The position numbers and the translations under genes were made by a program. From Microbulbifer agarilyticus S89 (GTDB lineage: Bacteria; Pseudomonadota; Gammaproteobacteria; Pseudomonadales; Cellvibrionaceae), in the NCBI RefSeq assembly GCF_000220505.1, contig NZ_AFPJ01000012.1:41495-105494 (forward strand): a stretch of DNA of 64,000 nucleotides, written 5' to 3'. Shown here piece after piece: positions 63,353-64,000 of this stretch. Each line of letters begins with the position of its first letter. The stretch's first letter is position 1. Below the pieces are notes generated by a model. It did not search any database, was not told where the DNA came from, and worked only from the letters and a program-made list of their open reading frames with translations.

Positions 63353-64000
63353 TCAGTTCGCTGCTTCAGCGAATTGCTTCTTTTCCTGCTTGCTGCGTAC
63401 CGGCCCGATACGCCCCCCAACAAACAGGACAGAAATCAACATCAGCGGTACCAAAGATGCACCGAGAATGAAGAAGGGTGGATAGTAGGTGCCATCGTTG
63501 GTGATGATCGGAACCATCTGGATGGCGGTGATTACACTGATAACACCGACCGCGCCGCTGATACCGGCGAGGCTGGCTACGCTCTTGCCAGAGAAATAGT
63601 CGCTCGGCAAAGTCTGGATGTTGTTGATCGCTGCCTGGAAGCCAAACAGGATCACGGTGATGAGCGCGAGTGCTGCCGCGGGTGTTGCCGCAACGGTAGT
63701 TGCCAGCAATGCAGGTAGCATGCAGCAGCCACCGACAACGACAGCGAACTTACGCGACTTGTTCACGGTCCAGCCACTGCTGATGAGCTTGCCAGAGAGC
63801 CAGCCGCCAAAGATTGCACCAGCCGCGGCACCACAGTAGGGAATCCACGCCGAAGCACCGATCGCCTTTACGTCAAAACCAAACTTGTCATTCAGGTACA
63901 GCGGCAGCCAGGCGACGAACAGCCACCAGATCGGCTCAATAAAGAAACGTGCGGAGATAACGCTCCAGCTCTGACGATGAGACAGCAGCTCGCGCAGTGT
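63353..64000 (-). CDS. MFS sugar-acid transporter, partial (C-terminal part)
   Basis: The last 215 residues of a major facilitator protein; the N-terminal half lies beyond the window. Helical segments include IEPIWWLFVAWLPLYLNDKF, ASAWIPYCGAAAGAIFGGWL, FAVVVGGCCMLPALLATTVA, ALALITVILFGFQAAINNI and FFILGASLVPLMLISVLFVG. The pattern FEPIWWLFxxWLPxYLxDKFGF resembles the ExuT/ACS hexuronate family. It lies 60 bases upstream of the SDR gene on the same strand. It probably imports the unsaturated monomer DEH or another uronate across the inner membrane. Confidence 0.88.
   Translation of the reverse strand, partial: TLRELLSHRQSWSVISARFFIEPIWWLFVAWLPLYLNDKFGFDVKAIGASAWIPYCGAAAGAIFGGWLSGKLISSGWTVNKSRKFAVVVGGCCMLPALLATTVAATPAAALALITVILFGFQAAINNIQTLPSDYFSGKSVASLAGISGAVGVISVITAIQMVPIITNDGTYYPPFFILGASLVPLMLISVLFVGGRIGPVRSKQEKKQFAEAAN

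Overview
The window comes from the chromosome of a marine, aerobic gammaproteobacterium of the Cellvibrionales type, most like Microbulbifer or its relatives. The housekeeping blocks (def-fmt-rsmB-trkA-trkH, LysM gene-dprA-tsaC-hemF-aroE, purE-purK, polA-engB) have the gene order of Pseudomonas-like bacteria. The last part is an alginate-degradation locus with poly-serine linkers of the kind seen in Saccharophagus and Microbulbifer. The organism is inferred from gene content and order; no rRNA or tRNA gene is present.

Layout. 1-5002 (minus): Trk potassium uptake and the def/fmt/rsmB translation genes, interrupted by two long-stem repeats. 5306-13043 (plus): LysM protein, DprA, TsaC, HemF, NTF2-like protein, AroE, PurE and PurK. 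13214-14039: a membrane protein and a small cytochrome c. 14127-20109: a possible guanidino/carbamoyl compound catabolic island (deiminase-like enzyme, carbamoylase, LysR and LuxR-type regulators, aldehyde dehydrogenase) with a third long-stem repeat and a strong palindromic operator candidate. 20140-26251: gamma carbonic anhydrase, oligopeptidase A, YheV, two unknown genes and a MATE exporter. 26669-35556: a complete aa3-type cytochrome c oxidase locus with assembly factors (CtaG, SURF1, CtaA, CyoE, SCO). 35640-37161: a CPBP protease and three tiny membrane-protein genes. 37204-40018: the zinc transporter ZnuABC. 40831-44908: polA and engB, with two unannotated structured RNA candidates between them. 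45044-46564: cytochrome c4 and DsbA. 46656-54009: mostly poorly characterised exported proteins, including a tandem paralogous pair and an AT-rich lipoprotein gene. 54010-56058: a PepO-like M13 peptidase. 56233-64000 (minus): the alginate locus.

How the genes work together. In the alginate locus the secreted PL7 lyase would cut alginate, the TonB-dependent receptor would import oligomers, the MFS permease would move the monomer across the inner membrane, the SDR would reduce DEH to 2-keto-3-deoxygluconate and KdgK would phosphorylate it. Oligoalginate exolyase and KDPG aldolase are not in the window. The oxidase locus holds what is needed to build a heme-copper oxidase, and cytochrome c4 is a plausible electron donor.

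Most notable non-coding signals: three repeats with a conserved 52-54 nt core but different, internally matched 26-29 bp outer stems; two sRNA candidates downstream of polA, one at the Spot 42/ErsA position and one with two C-rich hairpin loops; a perfect 24-bp palindrome upstream of the aldehyde dehydrogenase gene; and repeated ACCAAT motifs upstream of the alginate receptor.
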